DNA from: Saccharopolyspora erythraea
GTDB lineage: Bacteria > Actinomycetota > Actinomycetes > Mycobacteriales > Pseudonocardiaceae
Assembly: GCF_018141105.1 (NCBI RefSeq)
Contig: NZ_CP054839.1
Coordinates: forward strand, 2,480,001 to 2,544,000
Length of the DNA stretch: 64,000 bases
Direction: 5' to 3'
The position numbers were made by a program, and so were the translations under genes. Below, piece after piece: positions 31,770 through 39,243 of the stretch; the stretch's first letter is position 1, and every line of letters starts with the position of its first letter. The notes beneath the pieces were generated by a model. The model was given only the letters and a program-made list of their open reading frames with translations, was not told the origin of the DNA and did not search any database.

Positions 31770-32306
31770 TCAACGCCGCTCCCTGGCGGCCGACAGCGAC
31801 ACCGTCACCTTCGGCGTCCGCCGCAGCGGGAGCTCGTGGACCGTCGTCCTGGCGGTCTCGGTCAGCTCGTCGAGCAGTTCCGCGGTCTGGCGGAACTGCG
31901 CGGTGGCCCGTACCCGGACCTTGCGGCGGTCGGCGGTCACCGTCGCCCCGGCCACGCCGTCCTGGGCGCGGACGTGGTGCCCGACCAGCCGCGCCAGCGA
32001 GCGCGGGTCGGTGGTCACGGTGACCTCGGGCGCCGGGTCGTGCAGCCGGATGTCCTTGCGGCCCGCGCCGAAGGCGAGCAGCAGCAGCACCAGTCCGGCC
32101 ACGGCGACCAGCGCCGCCGTCACGCGCACCGGTGTCTGGTCCCAGGTCAGCGCGCTCAGCGCCGAGCGCAGCTCGGGCAGCGGCAGGATCAGGCCACCGC
32201 TGTCCGGCCGCAGCCACGCCCAGGCGGTCTCGGCGACCAGCAGGGCACCCGCCGCGGCGAGGGCCAGTCCGAACAGCGCCGCGATCAGGCGCACCAGCAC
32301 ACGCAT
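31770..32306 (-). CDS. DUF6286 membrane protein (Asp23-cluster)
   Basis: This 178-residue protein has two membrane helices at about 8-30 and 60-82, then a cytoplasmic domain with the Asp23-like pattern HDPAPEVTVTTDPRSLARLVGHHVRAQDGVAGATVTADRRKVRV. It belongs to the same operon as the other Asp23/Gls24 proteins. The two-helix-plus-Asp23-like design makes it a paralogue of the AmaP-like neighbour. Function is inferred from the cluster: envelope stress, with membrane anchoring of soluble Asp23 proteins. Confidence 0.78.
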   Translation of the reverse strand: MRVLVRLIAALFGLALAAAGALLVAETAWAWLRPDSGGLILPLPELRSALSALTWDQTPVRVTAALVAVAGLVLLLLAFGAGRKDIRLHDPAPEVTVTTDPRSLARLVGHHVRAQDGVAGATVTADRRKVRVRATAQFRQTAELLDELTETARTTVHELPLRRTPKVTVSLSAARERR

Positions 32307-32310
32307 CGGT

Positions 32311-32715
32311 TCACTCCACTCGCTGCCGCTTGCCCGCGCGGACCATCGCCGAGACGGTCACGTCGACCGTGCGGACCCGGCAGTCTGCGATGCGTTCCAG
32401 ATCCGCGGCGATGCGCTCGCGCATCCTGCGCACCGTCTCGCGCACCGGCGCCGGGTAGCGCAGCACCACGTCGAGCCTGATCCGCAGCTCGCGGTCCGGC
32501 CCGGCGACGTGGGCGCTCGCGCCGTGCTCGCCGAGCCCGACCCCGGCCAGGCGGCGGCGGACCCGGGCGCCACCGGCGACCTCGTCCGCGGCGTGCTCGA
32601 CGATCTTGCGCAGCACGGTGCGGTCGATGCCGAGGGCGCCTCGCTCGGCGGGCTCGGGCAGGCCGCCGTCCGGCGGCCGAGGCTCGGTGGCGGTGCGCGC
32701 CGCTTCGGCGGTCAC
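32311..32715 (-). CDS. Asp23/Gls24-like cytoplasmic protein
   Basis: This 134-residue protein without membrane segments shows the Asp23 domain order: IDRTVLRKIVEHAADEV, then RRRLAGVGLGEHGASAHVAG, then LRIRLDVVLRYPAPVRETVRRMRERIAADLERIADC, then VRTVDVTVSAMV. GTG 32715 overlaps the stop of the upstream DUF2273-like gene by 4 nt, so translation is coupled. The N-terminal 25 residues are a Glu/Pro-rich linker. It lies 4 nt ahead of the DUF6286 start. Confidence 0.8.
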   Translation of the reverse strand: MTAEAARTATEPRPPDGGLPEPAERGALGIDRTVLRKIVEHAADEVAGGARVRRRLAGVGLGEHGASAHVAGPDRELRIRLDVVLRYPAPVRETVRRMRERIAADLERIADCRVRTVDVTVSAMVRAGKRQRVE

Positions 32716-32894
32716 CGGTCCCTGCCTCGCCTGCCGAGGATGTCGCGCACGTCCATCTCGCCGTCGAGCACGCGCCCGACGACCAGCCCGATCGCGCCGA
32801 CCGCGAGGGCGATCAGGAAGCCGGCGAAACCGCCGACGGCCGCGGCGGTACCGAGGATGAGCCCGGCCAGCAGGCCGGTCTGCGTTGCGTTCAC
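32712..32894 (-). CDS. Small DUF2273-like integral membrane protein (60 aa)
   Basis: A 60-residue protein with two hydrophobic helices (LLAGLILGTAAAVGGFAGFL, IALAVGAIGLVVGRVL) and a charged tail (DVRDILGRRGRDR). This is the size and pattern of the DUF2273 proteins found in Asp23 clusters. The start is GTG 32894 with GGAGA upstream. It overlaps the next Asp23-like gene by 4 nt. It probably helps anchor Asp23-type proteins in the membrane, by analogy with the family context. Confidence 0.75.
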   Translation of the reverse strand: MNATQTGLLAGLILGTAAAVGGFAGFLIALAVGAIGLVVGRVLDGEMDVRDILGRRGRDR

Positions 32895-33023
32895 CTTGTC
32901 TCCTATCGGTGCCGGCCGGTGGGTCCCGGGGGCGGCTTCGGTTCCGTTCTTCGGGGACCGCGGTGGGCGGCACCGCTGATCATCTCCGGCGGGAGCGCCG
33001 AAGACCACCGCACCCGCCCCGCG

Positions 33024-33284
33024 TCACCGCACCCGCGGGTGGCGCCTGCGTCGCCGCCACCCGCTGATCCGGCGCGCGACGCCGCGCACGACGCCGGGCC
33101 GGGGCACGATCACGATCGGCGCGTCGTAGCGGGCGTCGTCGAGCTCGAGCTCCCTGGCCTGCCGGGCGCGCAGCTCGTCGAGCCCGGCCGCGAAGACCTC
33201 GGGGTCGCCTCCGACGTCGGGGTGGTGCCTGCGGACGAAGGCCCGCAGGTCCGCACGTGCCGCGGCGTCCCGGCCGGTCATCAC
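33024..33284 (-). CDS. Mini J-domain-like basic protein (HPD motif) in the Asp23 cluster
   Basis: This is an 86-residue protein. Residues 10-40 read ARADLRAFVRRHHPDVGGDPEVFAAGLDEL, resembling helix II, the HPD loop and helix III of a J-domain. Helix I and helix IV of a full J-domain are not evident. The C-terminus is strongly basic (VVRGVARRISGWRRRRRHPRVR). It overlaps the upstream gene by 4 nt, so it is an integral part of this operon. It could recruit DnaK-type chaperones to the envelope-stress complex, which is inference from the HPD motif. The start is GTG 33284, or ATG 33281 one codon later. Confidence 0.72.
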   Translation of the reverse strand: MMTGRDAAARADLRAFVRRHHPDVGGDPEVFAAGLDELRARQARELELDDARYDAPIVIVPRPGVVRGVARRISGWRRRRRHPRVR

Positions 33285-33577
33285 GCGCCTGCCTGCTCGA
33301 CGTCGCTGACGGTGATGTCGACGGGTCCGCGCCCCGCCACCCGCGCGATCTCGGCGCGAAGCTCGGCGACGAGCTCCGGCAGCGGGCGGTCCAGGCGCAG
33401 CACCACCGCCACCTCGGCGGGAGTGCCGTCCTCGCGGGAGCGGACGCCGGTCACCCGCCGGCCCGGCAGGTGGGTGGCGACCACGCCGTACTCGCCGCCG
33501 TCGAGCCGCAGCACCGACGGGTGGGCGAGCACCACCGCCGCCACCCGCTCCGCCAGTTCCTCGTCGGTCGCGGTCAT
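33281..33577 (-). CDS. Small Asp23-like protein (single domain)
   Basis: A 98-residue protein that is essentially one Asp23-like domain: LAERVAAVVLAHPSVLRLDGGEYGVVATHLPGRRVTGVRSRE, then VAVVLRLDRPLPELVAELRAEIARVAGRGPVDITVSDVE. There is no membrane segment. ATG 33577 has AGGAAGGG upstream and is preferred to a start 7 codons earlier. It is coupled to the mini J-domain gene. Its partner interactions are inferred from the cluster only. Confidence 0.77.
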   Translation of the reverse strand: MTATDEELAERVAAVVLAHPSVLRLDGGEYGVVATHLPGRRVTGVRSREDGTPAEVAVVLRLDRPLPELVAELRAEIARVAGRGPVDITVSDVEQAGA

Positions 33578-33617
33578 CGCGCCCTTCCTCGCCGCCACGC
33601 CCGTGGTCCCCGGTCGG

Positions 33618-34133
33618 TCACTCCACCCGCGAGGTGGGTGGCGTGCCGTTGCCCTCCTCGTCCTCGGACGGCAGGTGGATGTCGTTGACCGAGATGTTGA
33701 CCTCGATGACCTCGAGGCCGGTCATCCGCTCCACCGCGCCGATCACGTTGCGGCGCACCGCGCGGGCCAGGTCCACGATGGACGCGCCGTACTCCACCAC
33801 GATGTCGAGGTCCACCGCGGCCTGCTTCTCGCCGACCTCGACCTGCACCCCGGAGGTCGACGAGGTGCCGCTGCCGCCCGGGATGCGCTCCCGGATGGCA
33901 CCGAACGCGCGGGAAACGCCGCCGCCCATCGCGTGGACGCCGGAGATCTCCTTTGCCGCGATGCCTGCGATCTTCTGCACGACCGACGCCGCGATGCTGG
34001 TGCGGCCCTGCGAGGTCTCGTCGGCCAGCCGGGCCGGGGACGTGCCGCCGGTGCGGCTGTCCGGGACGCGCCTGGTCTCCTGGCCGCTCTCGGTCGATCC
34101 GGTCTGGCTCTGGCCGGTCTGGGTCTGGGCCAT
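33618..34133 (-). CDS. Asp23/Gls24 family envelope stress response protein
   Basis: This is the main Asp23/Gls24-family protein of the cluster (171 residues). A Gln/Thr/Ser-rich N-terminal linker of about 45 residues precedes the domain SIAASVVQKIAGIAAKEISGVHAMGGG, then VEVGEKQAAVDLDIVVEYGASIVDLARAVRRNVIGAVERMTGLEVIEVNISVNDIHL. Asp23 proteins form filaments on the inner side of the membrane and counter cell-wall stress. It is preceded by 101 nt from the anti-sigma gene and could have its own promoter. ATG 34133 has AGGA upstream. Confidence 0.9.
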   Translation of the reverse strand: MAQTQTGQSQTGSTESGQETRRVPDSRTGGTSPARLADETSQGRTSIAASVVQKIAGIAAKEISGVHAMGGGVSRAFGAIRERIPGGSGTSSTSGVQVEVGEKQAAVDLDIVVEYGASIVDLARAVRRNVIGAVERMTGLEVIEVNISVNDIHLPSEDEEGNGTPPTSRVE

Positions 34134-34234
34134 GGGTAGTCCTTTCCGCTGTCCCGCCGGTCTCGGCTGCCCCGGCGGGGATGTTCCTGCGAGATCGGAT
34201 GCTCGGCTCGGCCCGGATCTGCCGGGCGCGTGTC

Positions 34235-34813
34235 CTATGTCACCCAATCGGATGATTCAGGTGGTGCGACGTCGGCGATCCTGATCCACACCGCGGGCGC
34301 GGCCCCGCCGAGCGCCACGTGCAGCCGGTCGGCGAGCTCGGTCCGGATCATCTCCGCCAGCGCCGGGGCGGGCAGCGGGTACTGCACCTGCAGGTCGATC
34401 CGCACCTCGTCGACGTCGCCCCCGCAGCCCCGCAGGTGCACCCCGGGGTGGGCGGTCAGGATCTCGGCGCAGGTCCGGCGGGCCAGCAGCAGGACCGCCT
34501 GCGGCGAGATCCGCAGCGACCCGCCGTCCTGGTCGAACTCCAGCGGCGCCGACCCGGCACCGCCGCGGATGCCGCGCACGGTCGTCAGCGCCCGGTCGAC
34601 CAGCCCGTCCGGCGGCTCGACCGGCAGGTTCGCGGTGCGGCGCACGGCCGCCCATGCCGAATCCAGCTCGGCCAGCTCGGCCTGGCAGTGCGGGCAGCCC
34701 GCGACGTGCGCGGCGAGCTCGGGCGTCCCGCCGTCGGCGTGGTAGCCGACCAACTCGCCGACGGTGCGCCCGCAGGGCAGCACCCGGTCGGCGTCGGAGG
34801 AGCGATCAGCCAT
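34235..34813 (-). CDS. Zinc-finger anti-sigma-type protein fused to an Asp23-like domain
   Basis: This 192-residue protein has an N-terminal anti-sigma zinc finger of the HxxxCxxC type (AAHVAGCPHCQAELAEL, about residues 33-49). The C-terminal half (about 95-190) matches the Asp23 pattern: LRISPQAVLLLARRTCAEILTAHPGVHLRGCGGDVDEV, then IDLQVQYPLPAPALAEMIRTELADRLHVALGG. There is no membrane helix, so it is a soluble regulator. It follows the ECF sigma gene directly with an 8-nt overlap, as anti-sigma genes do. The fusion suggests that Asp23-type interactions could directly control the sigma factor. Confidence 0.82.
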   Translation of the reverse strand: MADRSSDADRVLPCGRTVGELVGYHADGGTPELAAHVAGCPHCQAELAELDSAWAAVRRTANLPVEPPDGLVDRALTTVRGIRGGAGSAPLEFDQDGGSLRISPQAVLLLARRTCAEILTAHPGVHLRGCGGDVDEVRIDLQVQYPLPAPALAEMIRTELADRLHVALGGAAPAVWIRIADVAPPESSDWVT

Positions 34814-35369
34814 GGCGCATCTCCTTCAGCCTGGCCAGCAGCGCCAACCGCGCGCGGTGCAACCGGGACCGCAGCGCGGGGGCGCCGACGTCCAGGACCT
34901 CGGCGATCTCCTCGTAGCCCATCCCTTCGAACTCGTGCAGGACCAGCGGGATCCGCTGCGAGGGTTCCAGGGTCGCGATCGCGCGGTGGACCATGGTGGC
35001 TTCCTCGTTGCGCACCGCCTGGCCTTCGGGATCGCGGTGATCGGCGAACAACCCGCCCACGGCCTCGTCGGAGACGTCGAGCGGCACGGTGGGCCTGCGC
35101 CGCCGGATCTGGGCCAGCGCGGCGTTGGTCACCACCCGGTACAGCCACGTCGACGGCGCGGCGTCGCCGCGGAAGCGCTTCAGCGACCGCCACGCCGAGA
35201 CCCACGCGTCCTGCACCGCGTCCTCGGCTTCGGAGGAGTTGCCCAGGATGCGCACCGCCACCCGGTACATGGTGGTGGTGTGGCGGCGGACCAGTTCGTC
35301 GAACGCCGACGCGTCCCCGCGCTGCGCTGCTGCGATCAGCGCTTGGTCGGTGTCGGCGCGAGCGGTCAC
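34806..35369 (-). CDS. ECF-type RNA polymerase sigma factor
   Basis: This 187-residue ECF sigma factor has region 2 at about residues 18-85 (FDELVRRHTTTMYRVAVRILGNSSEAEDAVQDAWVSAWRSL) and region 4 at about 125-180 (TLEPSQRIPLVLHEFEGMGYEEIAEVLDVGAPALRSRLHRARLAL). The GTG start at 35369 overlaps the stop of the upstream reductase gene by 4 nt. It is directly followed by an anti-sigma gene (8-nt overlap) and the Asp23-type genes, so it is the likely transcriptional switch of this cluster. No extracytoplasmic sensor is visible, since the anti-sigma is soluble. Confidence 0.92.
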   Translation of the reverse strand: MTARADTDQALIAAAQRGDASAFDELVRRHTTTMYRVAVRILGNSSEAEDAVQDAWVSAWRSLKRFRGDAAPSTWLYRVVTNAALAQIRRRRPTVPLDVSDEAVGGLFADHRDPEGQAVRNEEATMVHRAIATLEPSQRIPLVLHEFEGMGYEEIAEVLDVGAPALRSRLHRARLALLARLKEMRHG

Positions 35370-36118
35370 GCGTGCATTCTCGCGTACCGCAACAGCAGCA
35401 GCGATTCGTCGGTGTGCAGCGCGGAGAGCAGGCGCATCCGCCGGGGAACGCCGACACCGGTGCCCTTGGCGATCCGCCCCGCGTCCCCGCCTGCCAGCAG
35501 CGGCGACATCGTCAGGCACAGCTCGTCGACGAGGTCGGACTCGACCAGGGAGCCGAACAGCGTCGGCCCGCCCTCGCAGCCGATGCGCCGCAGTCCCCGC
35601 TCGTCGAGCGCGGCCAGCGCGGCAGGCAGGTCGACCTGCTCGTCCCCGGCGACCACCACGTCGGCCCCGGCATCGGCCAGCGCGGCCCGCCGGTCGGCGG
35701 GGGCGGCCTGGCAGGTGAGCACGATCGGCGGCACGAGCGTGTCGGTGAGCAGCGGGGAGTCCACCGGCAGCGAGCACGACCGCGTGACCAGGGCGATCGG
35801 CGGCACCGGCGAGAGCCCCAGGCGGGAGCGGCGCTCGCTGCGGACCTCGGTGCGCTTGACGCCGCGGTACCCCTCGAGCACGGCGGTGCTCACACCGACC
35901 AGCACCACGTCGGAGAGGTCGCGGATGAGACCGAGGACCCGCTGGTCCTCGGGTGCCGACAGGCCGCGCGACCTGCCCTTGATCGTCACCGCCCCGTCGA
36001 GGCTGGAGACGAAGTTCACCCGCACCCACGGGCGTTCCAGCCCCTCCGGGTAGGCGTAGAAGTCCTCGAGTTCGCCGTCCGCCTGTGGTGCGCCACTCAT
36101 CGGCCAGAGCCTGTCCAC
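35366..36118 (-). CDS. RibD C-terminal-type reductase (pyrimidine/dihydrofolate reductase family)
   Basis: This is a 250-residue single-domain NADPH reductase of the RibD C-terminal fold: RPWVRVNFVSSLDGAVTIKGRSRGLSAPEDQRVLGLIRDLSDVVLVG and RIGCEGGPTLFGSLVESDLVDELCLTMSPLLAGG. In M. tuberculosis the related Rv2671 can replace dihydrofolate reductase, and it also neighbours a ZapE-type gene, as here. So the product could act in folate rather than riboflavin metabolism. GTG 36118 gives the conserved MDRLWP start. It is divergent from zapE across 34 nt and coupled to the sigma factor gene by a GTGA overlap. Confidence 0.88.
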   Translation of the reverse strand: MDRLWPMSGAPQADGELEDFYAYPEGLERPWVRVNFVSSLDGAVTIKGRSRGLSAPEDQRVLGLIRDLSDVVLVGVSTAVLEGYRGVKRTEVRSERRSRLGLSPVPPIALVTRSCSLPVDSPLLTDTLVPPIVLTCQAAPADRRAALADAGADVVVAGDEQVDLPAALAALDERGLRRIGCEGGPTLFGSLVESDLVDELCLTMSPLLAGGDAGRIAKGTGVGVPRRMRLLSALHTDESLLLLRYARMHA

Positions 36119-36140
36119 GGGTCCATCCCAACATGCCGGT

Positions 36141-36146
36141 TAGGCT
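36141..36146 (+). promoter_or_regulatory. -10 box of zapE
   Basis: TAGGCT lies exactly 6 nt before the ATG at 36153, in the 34-nt gap to the divergent reductase gene. This matches the leaderless geometry of the AraC-type gene (same hexamer, same spacing). Confidence 0.55.
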
Positions 36147-36152
36147 CGGCGC

Positions 36153-37181
36153 ATGAGTACCCCGCGGCTGGCCGATCGCCGTCCCGAGCTCTCGCCGGAC
36201 GAGATGGTCGGTGCGATGACCCCTCCGCCCCGGTTCGACGAGGTCCGCTTCGACACCTACGTCCCCAACCCCGACGAGCCCAGCCAGGCCGCGGCGGTGG
36301 AGGCGTGCGGGGCCTTCGCCGGGCGCGTCTCGGCCGCCGCCGTCGGTGGCGGGTCGTGGTGGAAGTCGCTGTTCGGCGGGCGCAAGGCGGACCCGGGCAA
36401 GCCGGGGCTGTACCTCGACGGCGGCTTCGGCGTCGGCAAGACCCACCTGCTGGCCTCGACCTGGCACGCGGTGCCCGGGCCCAAGAGCTACGGCACCTTC
36501 GTCGAGCTGACCAACCTGGTCGGCGCGCTCGGCTTCGCCGAGACCGTCCGCAGGCTCTCCGAGCACCGGCTGCTGGCCATCGACGAGTTCGAGCTCGACG
36601 ACCCCGGCGACACCATGCTGGTGACCCAGCTCATCGCCAAGCTCACCGACGCGGGCGTGCACATCGCCGCGACGTCGAACACGCTGCCCGACAAGCTCGG
36701 GGAGGGCCGGTTCGCCGCGGTGGACTTCCTGCGCGAGATCCACGCGATGTCCGCCCGCTTCGAGGTCGTGCGCGTGGACGGCCCGGACTACCGGCACCGC
36801 GGCCTGCCCGACGCGCCGGACCCGATGAGCGACACCGAGCTGACCGAGCTGGCCGCGGCCACCGACGGCGCGACGCTCGACGACTTCGAGGAGCTCTGCG
36901 CCTTCCTCGCCCGCCTGCACCCGTCGAAGTACGGCCGCCTGGTCGACGGCGTGAGCGCGGTGCACGTGCGCGGTGTCCGGGCGGCACCGGACCAGGACGT
37001 GGCGCTGCGGCTGGTGGCGCTGGCGGACCGGCTCTACGACCGGGCGATCCCGGTCCGCGTCTCGGGCGAGGCGCTGCCGGTGCTGTTCACCGAGGAGATG
37101 CTGGCGGGCGGCTACCGCAAGAAGTACCTGCGTGCGACCAGCCGCCTCACCGCGCTGTCGCGCGACCTCGCCAAGTCCTGA
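36153..37181 (+). CDS. zapE: Cell division ATPase ZapE (AFG1 family)
   Basis: This 342-residue P-loop ATPase has Walker A GLYLDGGFGVGKTHLLAS, Walker B HRLLAIDEFELDDPGD and sensor-like ATSNTLPD. Further conserved AFG1 blocks are VDFLREIHAMSARFEVVRVDGPDYRHR and PVLFTEEMLAGGYRKKYLRATSRL. In E. coli ZapE acts at the divisome late in constriction, while mitochondrial AFG1 is linked to respiratory complexes. The leaderless -10 box supports the ATG. A hairpin with T-rich tail follows the gene. Confidence 0.92.
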   Translation: MSTPRLADRRPELSPDEMVGAMTPPPRFDEVRFDTYVPNPDEPSQAAAVEACGAFAGRVSAAAVGGGSWWKSLFGGRKADPGKPGLYLDGGFGVGKTHLLASTWHAVPGPKSYGTFVELTNLVGALGFAETVRRLSEHRLLAIDEFELDDPGDTMLVTQLIAKLTDAGVHIAATSNTLPDKLGEGRFAAVDFLREIHAMSARFEVVRVDGPDYRHRGLPDAPDPMSDTELTELAAATDGATLDDFEELCAFLARLHPSKYGRLVDGVSAVHVRGVRAAPDQDVALRLVALADRLYDRAIPVRVSGEALPVLFTEEMLAGGYRKKYLRATSRLTALSRDLAKS

Positions 37182-37199
37182 CCGCACGCTGAACTGGTG

Positions 37200-37233
37200 G
37201 TGGCCGCGTCCCTCCGGGCGCGGCCACTCGTGT
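37200..37233 (+). terminator. Terminator after zapE
   Basis: Arms GTGGCCGCG (37200-37208) and CGCGGCCAC (37219-37227) flank a 10-nt loop and are followed by TCGTGTTTT, a rare T-run in this DNA. It separates zapE from the TetR operator downstream. Confidence 0.6.
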
Positions 37234-37249
37234 TTTCCGGGCCGCATGT

Positions 37250-37285
37250 CTAACCGATCGGTCAGTTCGCTGACCGATCGGTTAG
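37250..37285. promoter_or_regulatory. TetR-type operator: two nested palindromes in a 36-nt inverted repeat
   Basis: CTAACCGATCGGTCAG (37250-37265) and CTGACCGATCGGTTAG (37270-37285) are perfect 16-bp inverted arms around TTCG. Each arm itself contains the palindrome ACCGATCGGT, so two regulator dimers can bind side by side. It lies 30 nt before the monooxygenase ATG. Confidence 0.75.
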
Positions 37286-37314
37286 CATCGTCGGTGATCG
37301 GAGCGGAGGCGGGT

Positions 37315-38547
37315 ATGGAGAGCACGCGGTGTTGCGTCGTCGGTGGCGGCCCGGCGGGGATGATGCTGGGACTGCTGCTGGCCAGGGCCGGGGTCGAGGT
37401 CACCGTGCTGGAGAAGCACCGCGACTTCCTGCGGGACTTCCGCGGCGACACCGTGCACCCGTCGACCCTGCGCCTGCTCGACGACCTCGGGCTCGGGGAG
37501 CGGTTCGCCGCGCTGCCGCAGCGGGAGCTGGAACGGATGCGGATGCGGATCGGTGAGTCCACTGTGGTCGCCGCGGACTTCGGGCGGCTCCGGGGCCGCC
37601 GCAACTACATCGCGATGGTCCCGCAGTGGGATTTCCTCGACCTGCTCGCGAACGCGGCGCAGGACGAGCCGTCGTTCACCCTGCGGATGTGCAAGGAGGT
37701 CACGGGTCTGCGTTCGGAGGGCGGCCGCGTCACCGGCGTCGGCTACCTCAACGAGGACGGCAGTCCCGGCGAGCTCGCCGCGGACCTGACCGTCGGGTGC
37801 GACGGTCGCGGCTCCGTGGTCCGCCGCTCGGCGGGGATGCGGTCCCGGGCGTTCGACATCCCGATGGACGTCTGGTCGGTGCGGGTTCCGGCGGTGTCCG
37901 GCTCCGGTGCAGGCGGGCAGGTGTTCGCCCGGTTCGCCGACGGCCAGGTCGCGGTCACGATGGACCGCGGCGACTACCTCCAGACCTCCTACCTGATCCG
38001 CAAGGGCGACGACGCCAGGCTGCGGGCGCGCGGCATCGAGTGGTTCCGGGGTGCGCTCGCGGAACTGTTCGGCTGGCCGCCGCACGTGCTGGAGGAGATC
38101 GGCTCCTTCGACGACGTCAAGCTGCTGGAGACCTCGATGGATCGGCTCCCGCGCTGGTACGCCGACGGCGTGCTCTGCATCGGCGACGCCGCGCACACGA
38201 TGTCGCCGGTCGGCGGGGTCGGCGTGAACCTCGCGGTGCAGGACGCGGCGGCGACCGCCCGGCTGCTGGCGGCGCCGCTGCTGCGCGGCACCGTCGGCGT
38301 CGCCGACCTCGCGCGCGTGCAGCGTCGGCGAATGCTGCCGACGGCTGTGGCCCAGCGGTTGCAGCTCGGCGAGCACGAGATGCTGTTGCGGCCCGCGCTC
38401 GACGGCACCCTCGGCGCGAAGCGACTGCCGCTTCCGATGCGGCTGCTGCGGCGGTTCCCGGCGCTCGGCGCGGTGACGGCCCACGTCGGCGGTGTCGGCG
38501 TCCGCCCGGAGCGCGCACCCGGCTTCGCCCGGCGCGCGCAGCGTTAG
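37315..38547 (+). CDS. FAD-dependent aromatic-ring monooxygenase (PheA/TfdB/UbiH type)
   Basis: This 410-residue group A flavin monooxygenase has the N-terminal fold CCVVGGGPAGMMLGLLLARAGVEVTVLEK, the NADPH/FAD motif DLTVGCDGRGSVVR (DG motif), and the flavin-ribityl motif GVLCIGDAAHTMSPVGGVGVNLAVQDA (GD motif). It probably hydroxylates a hydrophobic aromatic or lipid-like substrate. GGAGG precedes ATG 37315. The perfect TetR-type palindrome just upstream, and the TetR gene convergent with it downstream, indicate repression by that regulator. The stop shares 3 nt with the TetR stop. Confidence 0.92.
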   Translation: MESTRCCVVGGGPAGMMLGLLLARAGVEVTVLEKHRDFLRDFRGDTVHPSTLRLLDDLGLGERFAALPQRELERMRMRIGESTVVAADFGRLRGRRNYIAMVPQWDFLDLLANAAQDEPSFTLRMCKEVTGLRSEGGRVTGVGYLNEDGSPGELAADLTVGCDGRGSVVRRSAGMRSRAFDIPMDVWSVRVPAVSGSGAGGQVFARFADGQVAVTMDRGDYLQTSYLIRKGDDARLRARGIEWFRGALAELFGWPPHVLEEIGSFDDVKLLETSMDRLPRWYADGVLCIGDAAHTMSPVGGVGVNLAVQDAAATARLLAAPLLRGTVGVADLARVQRRRMLPTAVAQRLQLGEHEMLLRPALDGTLGAKRLPLPMRLLRRFPALGAVTAHVGGVGVRPERAPGFARRAQR

Positions 38548-39173
38548 GCCGCTCGGCGGTCGATCGCGAGCATGACGAAGGACTCCAGTTCCTCCGTCGC
38601 GGCGTCGAGGTCGAGTTCCGGATCGGCGAGCCACTGGCTGACCACGCCGTCGATGGCCCCGCCGATCGCCAGCGCGATGGTGGTGGTGTCGAAGTCGCGC
38701 AGCAGCCCGGCTTCCTGACCCGCCGCGAGCAGGTCGGCCAGGCCTCGCAGCCGGCCTCCTGCCTCGTGCGAGCCCGGCGCCTTGAGCCGCGTCCCGCCCT
38801 TGTCGTCGAGCAGCACCTCGGTGATCAGCCGGATGTGGCGGCGGTTGTCGCGGCTGTAGGAGATCATCGCCCGCACGTAGGCCAGCACCGCCTCGCGCGC
38901 GTCGGCGGCCCGTTCCACCCGCTCCATGACGTAGGCGGTGTACTGCTCGAAGACGTGCTGGAGCGTCGCCTCGGTCAGGTTGTCCTTCGAGGAGAAGTGG
39001 TAGAGCACCGCCGCCTTGGAGATCCCGGCGGCCTCGGCGATCGCCGACAGGGAGGTACCGGTGTAGCCGCGCACCGAGATCAGCTCGATCGTGCTGTCCA
39101 TGATCTGCCTGCGGCGGACCTGCTCGGTGAAGGTCGCAGCGGTGCGCCGCGGACCGGGGCGGGATGCCGTCAA
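38544..39173 (-). CDS. TetR-family transcriptional regulator
   Basis: This 209-residue TetR-type regulator has an N-terminal HTH (LISVRGYTGTSLSAIAEAAGISKAAVLYHFSSKDNL, about residues 32-68) and a helical ligand domain ending in GGAIDGVVSQWLADPELDLDAATEELESF. It starts at TTG 39173, preceded by GAGGAG. It is convergent with the flavin monooxygenase, which carries the ACCGATCGGT palindromes in its promoter, and it likely controls it. Ligand and autoregulation are not evident, since no copy of the palindrome was seen at its own promoter. Confidence 0.9.
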   Translation of the reverse strand: MTASRPGPRRTAATFTEQVRRRQIMDSTIELISVRGYTGTSLSAIAEAAGISKAAVLYHFSSKDNLTEATLQHVFEQYTAYVMERVERAADAREAVLAYVRAMISYSRDNRRHIRLITEVLLDDKGGTRLKAPGSHEAGGRLRGLADLLAAGQEAGLLRDFDTTTIALAIGGAIDGVVSQWLADPELDLDAATEELESFVMLAIDRRAA

Positions 39174-39243
39174 GGCGCTCTCCTCGGATCGGCGGGCGGC
39201 CCCGGCCGGTTCGCCGGTGGCCGCCCCGATCCTAAGCGCCGCA

